Source: Methylovulum psychrotolerans
Lineage (GTDB): Bacteria > Pseudomonadota > Gammaproteobacteria > Methylococcales > Methylomonadaceae
DNA length: 62,481 nucleotides
NCBI RefSeq assembly: GCF_002923755.1
Contig: NZ_PGFZ01000012.1
Location: forward strand, 30,082 to 92,562
Direction: 5' to 3'
In this document: positions 24,536-33,450 of the stretch, piece by piece
Layout: each line of letters begins with the position of its first letter
How positions within the stretch are numbered: position 1 is the stretch's first letter
Position numbers and translations under genes: made by a program
Notes under the pieces: model-generated
What the model was told of the DNA's origin: nothing
The model's input: only the letters and a program-made list of their open reading frames with translations
Database searches by the model: none

Positions 24536-26350
24536 ATGCAAGGACGTTTATTATTGGCTGAGCCGCTGGCGAAGTATACCAGTTGGCGGGTTGGCGGCAG
24601 TGCCGACCGCCTGTATATCCCTCACGATAAGGCCGATCTGATTGCTTTTATAAAAGGTTTGCCCGCCACCGAACCGCTGTTTTGGTTAGGCCTGGGCAGT
24701 AATTTGTTAATCCGTGACGGCGGTATCCGTGGCACGGTGATTAACACTAAAAACCGCCTGAAAGAAATGCGATTGACCGCCGAGGGTGGGTTGTATGTCG
24801 AAGCGGGCGTACCTTGTGCTTTAGTGGCAAGGTTTGCTGCCGAACACGGCTTATTGGGCGCGGAATTTTTGGCGGGCATTCCGGGTACGATGGGCGGAGC
24901 CTTGAAGATGAATGCCGGGGCGTTTGGCGGCGAAACCTGGCCAATTGTCCGCCAAGTGGAAATGCTCAGCCGCGACGGCGAGATTACCCTGCGTGGCCCA
25001 CAAGATTTTGCCATTGCTTACCGTAGCGTCAAAGGCGCGGCTGGCGAATGGTTTTTATCGGCTTGGCTGCAATTGCTGCCTGGCGATACCGCTAGCAGCC
25101 AGCAAAAAATTAAGGCGTTATTGGAGCAACGGGCGAAAACCCAGCCGACTAACCAACCGAGTTGCGGTTCGGTGTTTGTCAATCCGGTCGGCGATTATGC
25201 GGCCCGGCTGATCGAACAGGCTGGCCTGAAAGGCTTTCGGTTGGGAGGGGCGCAAGTGTCTGAAAAACACGCTAATTTTATCGTCAACACCGATAATGCC
25301 ACGGCGGCGGATATAGAAAAATTAATTGGGCTGGTGCAACGTAAGGTTGCGCAGCAGCATGGTGTGCTTTTAAAGACAGAGGTTTGCATGGTAGGCGAAG
25401 AAACGGCAGTAATGGATACCCCGGCGCACCGGTATGGCAATCCTGAAAAGTTTGGTCGGGTGGCGGTGTTAATGGGCGGTTCGGCGGCGGAACGGGCAGT
25501 ATCGCTCAGAAGCGGCGCAGCGGTGTTTGCGGCCTTGCAAGAGGCGGGGGTCGATGCGGTGGCAGTAGATGTGACGGCTAGCCCTATTGATGCCTTAGCG
25601 GGTCTGCAAGTGGATAGGGTATTTAACATCATCCACGGGCGTGGCGGTGAAGACGGCGTGTTGCAAGCGGTCTTGGAAGTTCTGGGCATCCCTTATACGG
25701 GTAGCGGGGTGTTAGCTTCGGCCTTGGCAATGGATAAGCTACGCACCAAACTGTGTTGGCAAGGTTACGGTTTGGTAACGCCGAGATGGCAATTGCTGCA
25801 AAGCGTGGCGGATATTGATGGCTGTATCGAAAAATTAGGTTTTCCGGTTATCGTTAAGCCTGCCCAGGAAGGTTCCAGTATCGGTATGAGCAAAGCCCAT
25901 AATCGGGAAGAACTGGTCGGCGCTTTGCAAACGGCTTCGGCGTTTAATTGCGATGTTTATGCCGAACAATGGGTGACGGGGCAGGAGTATACGGTGGGGA
26001 TTTTAAACGGCGAGGCGTTGCCCGTTATCCGTTTGGAAACGCCGCACAGTTTTTACGATTATGAAGCCAAGTATCACGCCAACACCACCCAATACCATTG
26101 CCCGTGCGGGTTGCCTGTTGACCAAGAGCAAGCCTTGCAACAAGTGTCGGTGACCGCCAGTAAGGTGGTCGGCATTAAGGGCTGGGCACGGGTTGATGTG
26201 TTTATCGACGGCGACGGCCAATACCAGCTTATAGAAATCAACACCGTGCCGGGCATGACCGACCACAGTCTGGTGCCGATGGCGGCACGGCAGGCGGGGA
26301 TGGATTTTAAAGCCTTAGTTTGGCAGGTGTTGGAAACCAGTCTGGCGTAA
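24536..26350 (+). CDS. MurB-Ddl fusion: UDP-MurNAc dehydrogenase joined to D-Ala-D-Ala ligase
   Basis: One uninterrupted 604-codon frame encodes two enzymes. Residues 1 to about 285 are a MurB FAD enzyme (TSWRVGGSADRLYIP, GLGSNLLIRDGGIRG, GAEFLAGIPGTMGGALKMNA, SCGSVFVNPVGDYAARLIEQ with the catalytic Ser). A linker of about 20 residues follows. From about 305 a complete Ddl begins (RVAVLMGGSAAERAVSLRSG; HGRGGEDGVLQAVLEVLGIP; PVIVKPAQEGSSIGMSK; LIEINTVPGMTDHSLVP). No stop or frameshift lies between them. In most gammaproteobacteria murB and ddl are separate, usually ddlB next to murC. An internal ATG at 25409 could also yield free Ddl. The fusion could place the products of the two steps together. 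It overlaps ftsQ by one base. Confidence 0.93.
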   Translation: MQGRLLLAEPLAKYTSWRVGGSADRLYIPHDKADLIAFIKGLPATEPLFWLGLGSNLLIRDGGIRGTVINTKNRLKEMRLTAEGGLYVEAGVPCALVARFAAEHGLLGAEFLAGIPGTMGGALKMNAGAFGGETWPIVRQVEMLSRDGEITLRGPQDFAIAYRSVKGAAGEWFLSAWLQLLPGDTASSQQKIKALLEQRAKTQPTNQPSCGSVFVNPVGDYAARLIEQAGLKGFRLGGAQVSEKHANFIVNTDNATAADIEKLIGLVQRKVAQQHGVLLKTEVCMVGEETAVMDTPAHRYGNPEKFGRVAVLMGGSAAERAVSLRSGAAVFAALQEAGVDAVAVDVTASPIDALAGLQVDRVFNIIHGRGGEDGVLQAVLEVLGIPYTGSGVLASALAMDKLRTKLCWQGYGLVTPRWQLLQSVADIDGCIEKLGFPVIVKPAQEGSSIGMSKAHNREELVGALQTASAFNCDVYAEQWVTGQEYTVGILNGEALPVIRLETPHSFYDYEAKYHANTTQYHCPCGLPVDQEQALQQVSVTASKVVGIKGWARVDVFIDGDGQYQLIEINTVPGMTDHSLVPMAARQAGMDFKALVWQVLETSLA

Positions 26351-27126
26351 TGAGCAGAATTGGCGTAAAACTCTTATTGGTCGCGTTATTGTTAGGGTCT
26401 GGAGGGCTTTGGCTGGGAATCCACACGGGTAAGATCAAGTGGTCGTTGAAAATGGCCTCTTTACCCATAAAATATGTCAGGATTGAAGGGGTTTTTCAAT
26501 ATTTAAGCAAGGACGACATTAAAACGGTCTTGGAGCCGTTAGCGACCACGAGTTTTTTGGAAGCCAATATGCAGGCGCTACACCTTGCCGTGGCGGCTTT
26601 ACCCTGGGTGGATAGCGTCGCCGTCCAGCGTATCTGGCCGGACACCATCGACATTAAAGTGACCGAGAAAAAACCCTATCTGCGCTGGGGCAAGGATAGC
26701 CTGATTACCGAAAAAGGGGTGATTTTTACTCCGAAAAGTTTGGCTCAGCACCAGCATCTGATGGTGGTCACGGCACCGGAAGCACGTCGGCTGGAAGTGC
26801 TGGAAATTATGAAGGGTTTGAAAACCGCCTTAGCCGATGAATCGTTGGAACTGGCGGAGTTTACTATTAACAGCCGTTGGTCATGGACGATCAAATTGAC
26901 GACAGGATTAGAAATCTTATTGGGGCGGGAAGATCAGCTTAAAAAATTGCAACGGTTTTTACGGACGATACCGCTGTTAGGTAAACAACAAATTGATGCG
27001 ATGGCGGTGGTGGATTTGCGTTATCCTAATGGTTATGCCGTTTCTTGGAAAGCGCAAGCCCCTCCTGCTATTGACTGGGAAAATATGTATGCCCCAGAAG
27101 CAACGGGCGTTGCCGAACAACAATGA
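26350..27126 (+). CDS. ftsQ: Cell division protein FtsQ
   Basis: The 258-residue bitopic membrane protein starts at ATG 26350, overlapping the murB-ddl stop (TAATG). It has an N-terminal transmembrane helix (about 6-25, VKLLLVALLLGSGGLWLG), a POTRA domain (about 43-115, VRIEGVFQYLSKDDIKTVLE and WVDSVAVQRIWPDTIDIKV) and a beta domain with INSRWSWTIKLTTGLEILLG. It recruits FtsLB to the septum. A longer reading starting inside ddl is less likely. ftsA follows after 36 bp. Confidence 0.94.
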   Translation: MSRIGVKLLLVALLLGSGGLWLGIHTGKIKWSLKMASLPIKYVRIEGVFQYLSKDDIKTVLEPLATTSFLEANMQALHLAVAALPWVDSVAVQRIWPDTIDIKVTEKKPYLRWGKDSLITEKGVIFTPKSLAQHQHLMVVTAPEARRLEVLEIMKGLKTALADESLELAEFTINSRWSWTIKLTTGLEILLGREDQLKKLQRFLRTIPLLGKQQIDAMAVVDLRYPNGYAVSWKAQAPPAIDWENMYAPEATGVAEQQ

Positions 27127-27162
27127 CATAAACAGGCATACTAAAAATCGACAGAGTAAACA

Positions 27163-28389
27163 ATGGCAAGAAAATCAGAACGTAATTTAATCGTTGGTCT
27201 GGATATTGGCACTTCCAAAGTCGCGGCTATTGTCGGCGAGTTGAGCAGTGACGGTAGCATTGAAGTTATCGGTATCGGCACGACCGCCTCGCGCGGCCTT
27301 AAAAAAGGCGTGGTGGTCAATCTGGAATCGACCGTGCAATCGATACAACGCGCCATTGAAGAAGCCGAACTGATGGCGGGTTGCCAAATTAAATCGGTTT
27401 TTGCGGGGATTGCCGGTAGCCACATCAAAAGTTTGAACTCGCATGGCATTGTGGCGATTAAAGATAAGGAAGTGACCCAATATGACATTGACCGCGTAAT
27501 CGATTCCGCCCGCGCGGTGGCGATTCCGGCCGACCAAAAAATCTTGCATATTTTGCCGCAGGAATTTGTCATTGATTTGCAGGACGGTATTAAAGAGCCT
27601 ATCGGCATGTCCGGCATCCGGTTGGAGGCGAAAGTCCACATGGTTACGGGCAGCGTCAGCGCTTCGCAGAACATTGTCAAATGTATCCGTAAATGTGGCT
27701 TGGAGGTTGAAGACATTGTGTTGGAGCAATTGGCCTCCTGCAATTCGGTGTTGACCGAAGACGAAAAGGAATTGGGCGTATGCCTGATTGATATGGGCGG
27801 CGGCACCACCGACATCGCCATTTTTGTCGAAGGGGCGATTAAACACACCGCCGTGATACCCATAGCAGGCGATCAGGTCACTAATGATATTGCCGTGGCC
27901 TTGCGGACACCGACCGTCAATGCCGAAGAAATTAAGCGCAAATACGCTTGCGCCTTAACGCAATTGGCCAGTGTCGATGGCGTGATCGAAGTGCCGAGTA
28001 TCGGCGACCGCGCCCCGCGCAAAATCTCCACGCAGAATTTGGCCGAGATTATCGAACCGCGTTATGAAGAACTGATGTTATTGGTGCAGGCGGAAATCCG
28101 CCGGAGCGGTAACGAAGAATCGATTGCCGCAGGTATCGTCCTGACGGGCGGCAGCGCCAAAGTTAGGGGGCTGATTGAGCTGGCCGAGGAGATTTTTCAC
28201 ATGCCGGTGCGCATGGGAGGCCCCGAAAATGTGACGGGGTTGGCAGAAGTGATAAAAAACCCTATTTATTCTACAGGCGTGGGCTTGCTAATGTATGGCA
28301 AAGAGCATCAGAATATCGTCAGAAGCACCGATTCAGAGCAAGACGGGTGGTTTGCAAAAATGAAGAGCTGGTTTCAGGGCAATTTTTAA
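27163..28389 (+). CDS. ftsA: Cell division protein FtsA
   Basis: The 408-residue actin-like ATPase tethers FtsZ to the membrane. Motifs are LIVGLDIGTSKVAAIVGEL (phosphate 1), the 1C subdomain (about 85-160), VCLIDMGGGTTDIAIFVEGA (phosphate 2) and GIVLTGGSAKVRGLIELAEE (adenosine). The C-terminus DGWFAKMKSWFQGNF is the amphipathic membrane-targeting helix. A CAATGG start with AGAGTAAAC upstream gives ATG 27163. ftsZ follows. Confidence 0.96.
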   Translation: MARKSERNLIVGLDIGTSKVAAIVGELSSDGSIEVIGIGTTASRGLKKGVVVNLESTVQSIQRAIEEAELMAGCQIKSVFAGIAGSHIKSLNSHGIVAIKDKEVTQYDIDRVIDSARAVAIPADQKILHILPQEFVIDLQDGIKEPIGMSGIRLEAKVHMVTGSVSASQNIVKCIRKCGLEVEDIVLEQLASCNSVLTEDEKELGVCLIDMGGGTTDIAIFVEGAIKHTAVIPIAGDQVTNDIAVALRTPTVNAEEIKRKYACALTQLASVDGVIEVPSIGDRAPRKISTQNLAEIIEPRYEELMLLVQAEIRRSGNEESIAAGIVLTGGSAKVRGLIELAEEIFHMPVRMGGPENVTGLAEVIKNPIYSTGVGLLMYGKEHQNIVRSTDSEQDGWFAKMKSWFQGNF

Positions 28390-28429
28390 AGAATAACTTT
28401 GTAAAAATTTTTTGTTAATGGGTGGTTTT

Positions 28430-29599
28430 ATGAAATATGAATTGGTCGATATGTATAATGAAACTGCCGTCATCAAAGTTATTGGTGTCGGCGGCGGCGG
28501 CGGCAACGCCGTCAATCACATGGTCGGTTGTCAGATTGAGGGCGTAGAATTTATTTGTGCCAACACTGATGCACAGGCGTTACGGAAGTTAAACGTCGGC
28601 ACCATCATCCAGTTGGGTGTGGAACTGACCAAAGGTTTGGGCGCGGGTACGAACCCCGAAATCGGCAAACATGCCGCGCAAGAAAATAAAGACCGTATCA
28701 AAGAAGTGCTGCAAGGTGCGGATATGGTATTCCTGACCGCCGGTATGGGCGGTGGTACGGGTACAGGAGCGATTCCGGTCATCGCCGAAATTGCCCGCGA
28801 CATGGGTATTTTGACTATCGCCGTCGTCACTAAGCCGTTTTTGTTCGAAGGCAAAAAGAAACAGGCTGTTGCTGAACAAGGTATTTTGGAACTGGAAAAA
28901 TATGTCGATTCTTTAATCACTATCCCTAACCAAAAACTGTTGCCGGTTTTAGGCACTAATGTGTCTTTAATGACTGCTTTTAAAGCCGCCAACGATGTCC
29001 TGTTGGATGCCGTGCAAGGCATTACCGAGCTGATTGTCCACCCTGGCATGATTAACGTCGACTTTGCCGACGTGCGTACCGTCATGTCCGGCATGGGCGC
29101 GGCGATTATGGGCAGCGGCTCTGCCTCCGGCGAACATCGGGCGCGGGAAGCGGCCGAAAAAGCCATTGCCTGCCCGTTGTTGGAAGACATTAACTTGCAA
29201 GGCGCACGCGGTATTTTGGTGAACATTTCCGCTTCCGACATGGGCATTGCCGAATTTGACGAAGTCGGTAACATTGTCCATGAATTCGCCTCCGAAGATG
29301 CCATCATCAAAATCGGTATGGCGGTCGACGCGTCTTTAGGCGATGAGCTGAAAGTGACTGTAGTTGCCACAGGCATGGGGCAAACGGCGGCTATGGCGGC
29401 CAGCAAGTCCAATGTCAAGCCGCTGCATAAACCCAGCAGCAACCCTTACGACGATCTGGACAAACCGACCGTTATGCGTAACAAGGGCGATCATAAAGCC
29501 GAAGGCCGCGAAACCCGTTTTGGCGCGCAACCTGCCAAAAAAGAAACCGATCTCGATTATCTGGACATCCCCGCGTTTTTAAGACGGCAAGCGGACTAA
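28430..29599 (+). CDS. ftsZ: Cell division GTPase FtsZ
   Basis: The 389-residue tubulin-like GTPase forms the division ring. ATG 28430 (MKYELVDMYNETAVIKVIGV) has GGTGG 8 bp upstream; starts at 28412 or 28418 would add up to six residues. The nucleotide loop VGGGGGNAVNHM, the tubulin signature GMGGGTGTGAIPVIAEIA and the C-terminal peptide DLDYLDIPAFLRRQAD (binds FtsA and ZipA) are all present. It closes the cluster and is followed by a terminator at 29631. lpxC, which often follows ftsZ, is not here. Confidence 0.97.
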   Translation: MKYELVDMYNETAVIKVIGVGGGGGNAVNHMVGCQIEGVEFICANTDAQALRKLNVGTIIQLGVELTKGLGAGTNPEIGKHAAQENKDRIKEVLQGADMVFLTAGMGGGTGTGAIPVIAEIARDMGILTIAVVTKPFLFEGKKKQAVAEQGILELEKYVDSLITIPNQKLLPVLGTNVSLMTAFKAANDVLLDAVQGITELIVHPGMINVDFADVRTVMSGMGAAIMGSGSASGEHRAREAAEKAIACPLLEDINLQGARGILVNISASDMGIAEFDEVGNIVHEFASEDAIIKIGMAVDASLGDELKVTVVATGMGQTAAMAASKSNVKPLHKPSSNPYDDLDKPTVMRNKGDHKAEGRETRFGAQPAKKETDLDYLDIPAFLRRQAD

Positions 29600-29630
29600 G
29601 CTGCCGTTTGTTGTTCCCCGCCATACCAGC

Positions 29631-29665
29631 AGGATGGGGTTTTTAACCCCGTCCTTCGCTTTTTT
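29631..29665 (+). terminator. rho-independent terminator after ftsZ
   Basis: AGGATGGGG (29631-29639) pairs with CCCCGTCCT (29647-29655; one mismatch), a TTTTTAA loop lies between, and a TTTTTT run follows at 29660. It ends the division cluster transcript. Confidence 0.75.
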
Positions 29666-29758
29666 ATATCGTCAAGAAGGTTTTGGCTGTCAGGAAAAGG
29701 CTGTGTCTCACGCTAAGCGAGAGCCATAGTATTCCCCTTCCTTATTTGGTAATGGTTT

Positions 29759-31111
29759 ATGTCAGTTCTAAAGCTAACTGGATTAAATTTAAAAAACTAT
29801 CGCTGTTTTTCCTTCGTAGCCATTGATTTTCACCCACAATTGACCGTATTGGTTGCACCCAATGGCTGCGGTAAAACCGCCATTTTGGATGCCGTCGCCG
29901 TTGCCTTAGGGCCTTATGTCGGGGCATTTGATGAGGCTGTTGGTAAGCATTTTCACGCCAACGACATCCGACTCAGGCGTGTCCGTGAGACGGCTAGCAA
30001 CGAAATGGAATATGTTGCTACGGGCGCTCATGTAATAGCATTTGGTTACATTCCTGGAGATGACCACGACACAATATGGCACCGTACCTTAGCGGCTCCT
30101 AAAAAATCAAAAACAACGATAAAGAACGCTAAAGAGTTGATTGATTATGGCAAGCGTATGCAAAACGCCATCCGTGAGGCCGACACCGACACTCTCTTGC
30201 CCGTACTGGCGTATTACGGTACAGGGCGGTTGTGGCAAATGGAAAAATTGACCCAAAGCAAGTTGCAAGTGACTTCGCGGTCGGTTGGTTATAGCAATTG
30301 CCTTGATTCGGGTTCTAGTTATAAAAACTTTGCCGAGTGGTTCCGTTACTGGAATATCAGTGCGTTTGAGCATCGTTATGAAGCGGCCAAGCAAGGCCAG
30401 CCTGATACCCCAAGCGAGTTTGATGCCTATATTGCTTCGGTCAGTAATGCCGTCAACCGTTGCTTGGCACCATCGGGCTGGAAGCAAATCGCCTATAGCG
30501 CCGCCCGTCAAGAGTTAGTTGCCTGTCACGACGAACACGGCGAATTGCCTGTAGCCCTACTCAGTGATGGTATCAGGAATATGCTGGGCATAGTTGGCGA
30601 TATTGCCTTTAGGGCCACTAAATTAAATCCAATGCTCGGTTCCCGCGCCGCCGAAGCTAGCCCAGGTATCGTTTTGATAGACGAAGTGGATATGCACTTG
30701 CATCCTGAGTGGCAACAAGTGGTGTTAAATTCCCTTAGGCAAGCCTTTCCCCAAATCCAATTTATTGTTACCACCCATAGCCCTCAAGTGCTTTCTAGCA
30801 TCCATAGAGAATCTATCCGCTTATTAGGCAAAGACAGTAACGGGCAAGATGTCGCCGTAATGCCGCTGGCGGAATCTTATGGTGAAATCAGCAGTGATGT
30901 GTTGGAAAGCATTATGCACGTCAATCCGCAACCGCCTGTTGCAGAACGGGAACAGCTTGAACGCCTGACGGCATGGGTAGATCAAGGTTTGTATGCTACC
31001 CCAGAGGCAACAAGCCTGTTTACGGAATTGCAAACGGTATTTGGCGCAAGCCATCCACAATTGCAAAAGTTGCTAAGAAGCATTCAGCGGCAAGAGCTGT
31101 TAAAACGATGA
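29759..31111 (+). CDS. Septu-type defence ATPase (PtuA-like)
   Basis: A 450-residue AAA/ABC-like ATPase of the OLD/RecF-related group. Walker A reads APNGCGKTAILDAV (about residues 32-45), Walker B GIVLIDEVDMHLHPEW (about 303-318) and an H-loop FIVTTHSPQVLSSI follows. The opening LTGLNLKNYRCFSFVAIDFH is typical of PtuA and of the ATPase of Ec78-like retrons. In these systems PtuA oligomers carry the PtuB nuclease and restrict phage. The next gene, an HNH protein, overlaps by 4 bp (ATGA), as PtuB does. No reverse transcriptase or retron RNA is seen, so it is Septu-like rather than retron. Anti-phage activity is inferred. It lies 94 bp after the ftsZ terminator. Confidence 0.82.
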   Translation: MSVLKLTGLNLKNYRCFSFVAIDFHPQLTVLVAPNGCGKTAILDAVAVALGPYVGAFDEAVGKHFHANDIRLRRVRETASNEMEYVATGAHVIAFGYIPGDDHDTIWHRTLAAPKKSKTTIKNAKELIDYGKRMQNAIREADTDTLLPVLAYYGTGRLWQMEKLTQSKLQVTSRSVGYSNCLDSGSSYKNFAEWFRYWNISAFEHRYEAAKQGQPDTPSEFDAYIASVSNAVNRCLAPSGWKQIAYSAARQELVACHDEHGELPVALLSDGIRNMLGIVGDIAFRATKLNPMLGSRAAEASPGIVLIDEVDMHLHPEWQQVVLNSLRQAFPQIQFIVTTHSPQVLSSIHRESIRLLGKDSNGQDVAVMPLAESYGEISSDVLESIMHVNPQPPVAEREQLERLTAWVDQGLYATPEATSLFTELQTVFGASHPQLQKLLRSIQRQELLKR

Positions 31112-31812
31112 GGCCGATTAGTACAAAAATCAGCGGTGGCTATTATCTCGACCAAGCCCACCAAATGCCACCCACAACAGCTACCGCCGCAACCAGCCGC
31201 TGGAAAGCCTTTGGACACAAGGAGGCGGTACTGGATAGCTTGTTGGACGATCAATATGGCTTGTGCTGTTATTCGGAGCTTCGCGCTGACGAGGCAGGTT
31301 TAGGCTATCACATAGAGCATTTGCGCCCCAAAAGCCACTATCCGGCACAAACCTTTGATTATGCCAATTTGGCTGCCAGTGCCTTAAGCAGCAAAGACCT
31401 CGCCTTCATTAAGGCGGACGTATTTGGTGGCCATGCCAAGCGCAGTCAGTTTGATCCGGCCTTGTTCGTGTCATGCCACGACAGTGATTGCGCCCGTTAT
31501 TTTGCCTATTTGTCAGATGGCCGGGTAGTACCTAGAGCTGACCTAGATCTAGCTGATAAAGCGCGGGCCGACTACACCATTGCCTTGCTCAATCTCAACA
31601 GCGGCTATTTAACCAACCGCCGCCGTCGTTGGTATGATGAATTGGAACAATGGTATAGCGAACACATTGATAAAGCGTGGCGTATTGAGGATTTGGTTGC
31701 CACTGCGTTGCTGCCCACCAACAAACGCCTTAGCCCATTCTTTAGTCTGACTCAGCAATTTTTTGGCCTGGTCGCCGAACAAATCCTACAGCAAGACACC
31801 CGACTTAAATAG
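31108..31812 (+). CDS. HNH endonuclease partner (PtuB-like, TIGR02646-like)
   Basis: The 234-residue protein starts at ATG 31108, overlapping the ATPase stop codon; a longer reading that begins inside the ATPase lacks family support. The nuclease signature CCYSELRADE, then HIEHLRPKSHYP and FDYANLAAS, corresponds to the C-x-Y-C/S...IEH-xxPK...F-NL arrangement of the HNH family found with PtuA and in Ec78-type retrons. One of the zinc-ligand Cys positions is Ser here (CYS). By family knowledge PtuB cleaves DNA or tRNA-like targets when PtuA is triggered. The target in this system is unknown. Confidence 0.8.
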   Translation: MRPISTKISGGYYLDQAHQMPPTTATAATSRWKAFGHKEAVLDSLLDDQYGLCCYSELRADEAGLGYHIEHLRPKSHYPAQTFDYANLAASALSSKDLAFIKADVFGGHAKRSQFDPALFVSCHDSDCARYFAYLSDGRVVPRADLDLADKARADYTIALLNLNSGYLTNRRRRWYDELEQWYSEHIDKAWRIEDLVATALLPTNKRLSPFFSLTQQFFGLVAEQILQQDTRLK

Positions 31813-32326
31813 GGAAACAATTGAGTAAAGCCGTTATCGAAACCGGATTGCTGCGGCATCATGTGTTGCGGCGGATGAGGTTGTCCGCTATAGATGCGCT
31901 AGTTTCTTATTGCTTATGCTATCAGTGCATAACGCCAACCCGTTCAGCCTAAATAACTGCACTAATTCAGCGTCAGTTTTCTTGGCTAACCCCGCTGTCA
32001 AACGGCAAAAAGTGCGCCTTATCCCCACCCCGCCTAAAACCACCCGCCTAGCCACATCCAGACAATTCCTAAGAAGCTAACGTAAAAAATAATTATTTTT
32101 CTGAAAACTAACGCGATTAATAATCTTTTAATAAAAAAGCAACTCATTGTAAAAGTTACTAACGTCTTTTATGATTATTATTTTGCTTGACCTAACATAT
32201 TTTCTCATGATAAAAATAGATCGTTGTTTTAGCGACAGCAAACAACCGGCCCGCCATTCGGGCCGCTCCCTTAGAGGAAGGGGAAATAACAACTATTAAT
32301 TTCAATGACCAAGAGAGGACTTTAAA
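31813..32326 (+). promoter_or_regulatory. gene-free leader region with probable promoter for the small membrane protein
   Basis: This 514-bp stretch holds no gene that I can support. Its middle (about 32060-32230) is AT-rich. TTGACC (32187-32192) with a TAAAAA-type -10 at 32211-32216 (18-bp spacer) is a candidate sigma70 promoter. The leader then contains a G+C hairpin, CGGCCCGCCATTCGGGCCG (about 32249-32267), and AGAGAGGA just before the next gene. The hairpin may stabilise or regulate the leader; this is inference. Confidence 0.45.
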
Positions 32327-32539
32327 ATGAGTGAAACAGTAAAAGAAGACAATTCTTTGTGGTATATCGTTGGCGGTTGTATCGTCGCCATGATTGCGAT
32401 TGTTATTTTCCTGAGAGGCGAAAAATCAGAACATTTGAAAAGCGGTGCGGTTGCGCAATTGCAAGCCGAAACGTTTGCTAACATTGAAAAAAGACACACG
32501 CAAAACAACGTGACCGAAGCCCAAAAAGCCGGCAAGTAA
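32327..32539 (+). CDS. small single-span membrane protein of unknown function
   Basis: A 70-residue protein: short acidic N-terminus, one transmembrane helix at about residues 11-29 (LWYIVGGCIVAMIAIVIFLR) and a hydrophilic tail rich in Gln, Lys and Ala. A good ribosome binding site (AGAGAGGA) precedes ATG 32327, it has its own leader with a hairpin, and a strong terminator follows 10 bp after the stop. That monocistronic design indicates a real, probably well-expressed gene. I do not recognise a family. Confidence 0.65.
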   Translation: MSETVKEDNSLWYIVGGCIVAMIAIVIFLRGEKSEHLKSGAVAQLQAETFANIEKRHTQNNVTEAQKAGK

Positions 32540-32549
32540 GACACATAAA

Positions 32550-32585
32550 CCTCTCCGCAGCTTCAGGTAGCGGAGGGGTTTTTGC
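32550..32585 (+). terminator. rho-independent terminator of the small membrane protein gene
   Basis: CCTCTCCGC (32550-32558) pairs with GCGGAGGGG (32570-32578, one G-T pair), followed by TTTTTG. Confidence 0.85.
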
Positions 32586-32806
32586 CCGTTACCCAGCGGC
32601 CATCAGAAGTCGGGTAGGGCACTAAAAAACAGCGATTAGCAAAAAACAGCACGGATTCTTGCGCCTTAGTCGGCTTATTTTAAAAGTTAGCCGCCACCAT
32701 TTAAGCGCAACTTGGCAGTCCTAAGAAGTGGCTTGTTAAGTGTGGTATCGGGATAGCGTGTAACCGGATCAACCTCAAGGCGTTTTTACTACCTTCAGCC
32801 GGTAGG

Positions 32807-32839
32807 GTGGGCAAAGTGCTTTTTGCCCACTATTTTTTT
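32807..32839 (+). terminator. hairpin with T tract
   Basis: GTGGGCAAA (32807-32815) pairs perfectly with TTTGCCCAC (32822-32830), followed by TATTTTTTT. It may be a second terminator, or part of a dispersed repeat; it lies between the small membrane protein gene and the leftward kinase gene that ends at 32881. Confidence 0.5.
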
Positions 32840-32880
32840 GCGCCTGACCTTAAAGTCCGTCGCCTAGTAGCCTCAAGCCT

Positions 32881-33450
32881 TTAGAACGCAGCGCATTGGA
32901 ATTGCGCGGCACTGATAATGTGGATAGGGTAAGCCGCCACAGCGGCAAAACCAGGAAAAGCCTTATCGACAACCCCCCGCACTGCCAACTCCCGCCAACT
33001 TAACTTTGCGTCTACCGTTATGGATTTGACCAGCACCAAGGCCTCGGCGGCTAGGGTATTGGCTAGCCAAGCGGCTAGGCTGTCTGAGGTAATGTCCCAA
33101 CTGGCCGGAATGCCCGCCCGGTCGAGTTCGGCGACATCGGGTGACCAAATGAGGGTGCGCGGAGAGGGATTGGCTTGGCGGAGGCTGGCTAAGGAACCCG
33201 TCAGCGCGAATTCAGGTTTCAGGTCATGGCACAGCAAGGCCATTTGCTGCATGGCTAACAGCGCCATCGCATGGGCGGCAGTCTCGCTGAAGTGCCAGAT
33301 TTGTTGGCTTAAACGCACTTGCTCGGCGAAATCGCCGCCGCCCGGCACCACCACCACCGCTTGGCTAGGAAAGTTTGTGGCTATGCTATCCAAACAGCCG
33401 CGCAAGTGCCGCGCCTGCGCCAAACTGCCGCCCAGCTTAACGACAATCAT
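32881..33450 (-). CDS. amino-acid-kinase-family protein, MfnE-like
   Basis: A 189-residue protein of the aspartate/glutamate/uridylate kinase superfamily: N-terminal MIVVKLGGSLAQARHLRG, VVVVPGGGDFAEQVRLSQ, and SWDITSDSLAAWLANTLAAE in the nucleotide-binding half. It is about 70 residues shorter than typical acetylglutamate or UMP kinases. Short members like this occur in methylotrophs and methanogens, where MfnE phosphorylates 5-(aminomethyl)-3-furanmethanol phosphate during methanofuran synthesis. Overlap with pabB by 14 bp supports a link to C1-carrier (tetrahydromethanopterin/methylofuran) synthesis, since both precursors are involved. Substrate is inferred, not shown. TTA/TAG end is before the T-tract hairpin at 32807. 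Confidence 0.6.
   Translation of the reverse strand: MIVVKLGGSLAQARHLRGCLDSIATNFPSQAVVVVPGGGDFAEQVRLSQQIWHFSETAAHAMALLAMQQMALLCHDLKPEFALTGSLASLRQANPSPRTLIWSPDVAELDRAGIPASWDITSDSLAAWLANTLAAEALVLVKSITVDAKLSWRELAVRGVVDKAFPGFAAVAAYPIHIISAAQFQCAAF

Noticed and set aside
25409-26350. Separate ddl gene with internal ATG 25409
   Set aside because: No stop codon separates it from MurB; it is reported as one fused gene with possible internal start.
29600-31812. Retron (type with ATPase-HNH effectors)
   Set aside because: No reverse transcriptase gene or msr-msd-like structure is visible within the neighbourhood.
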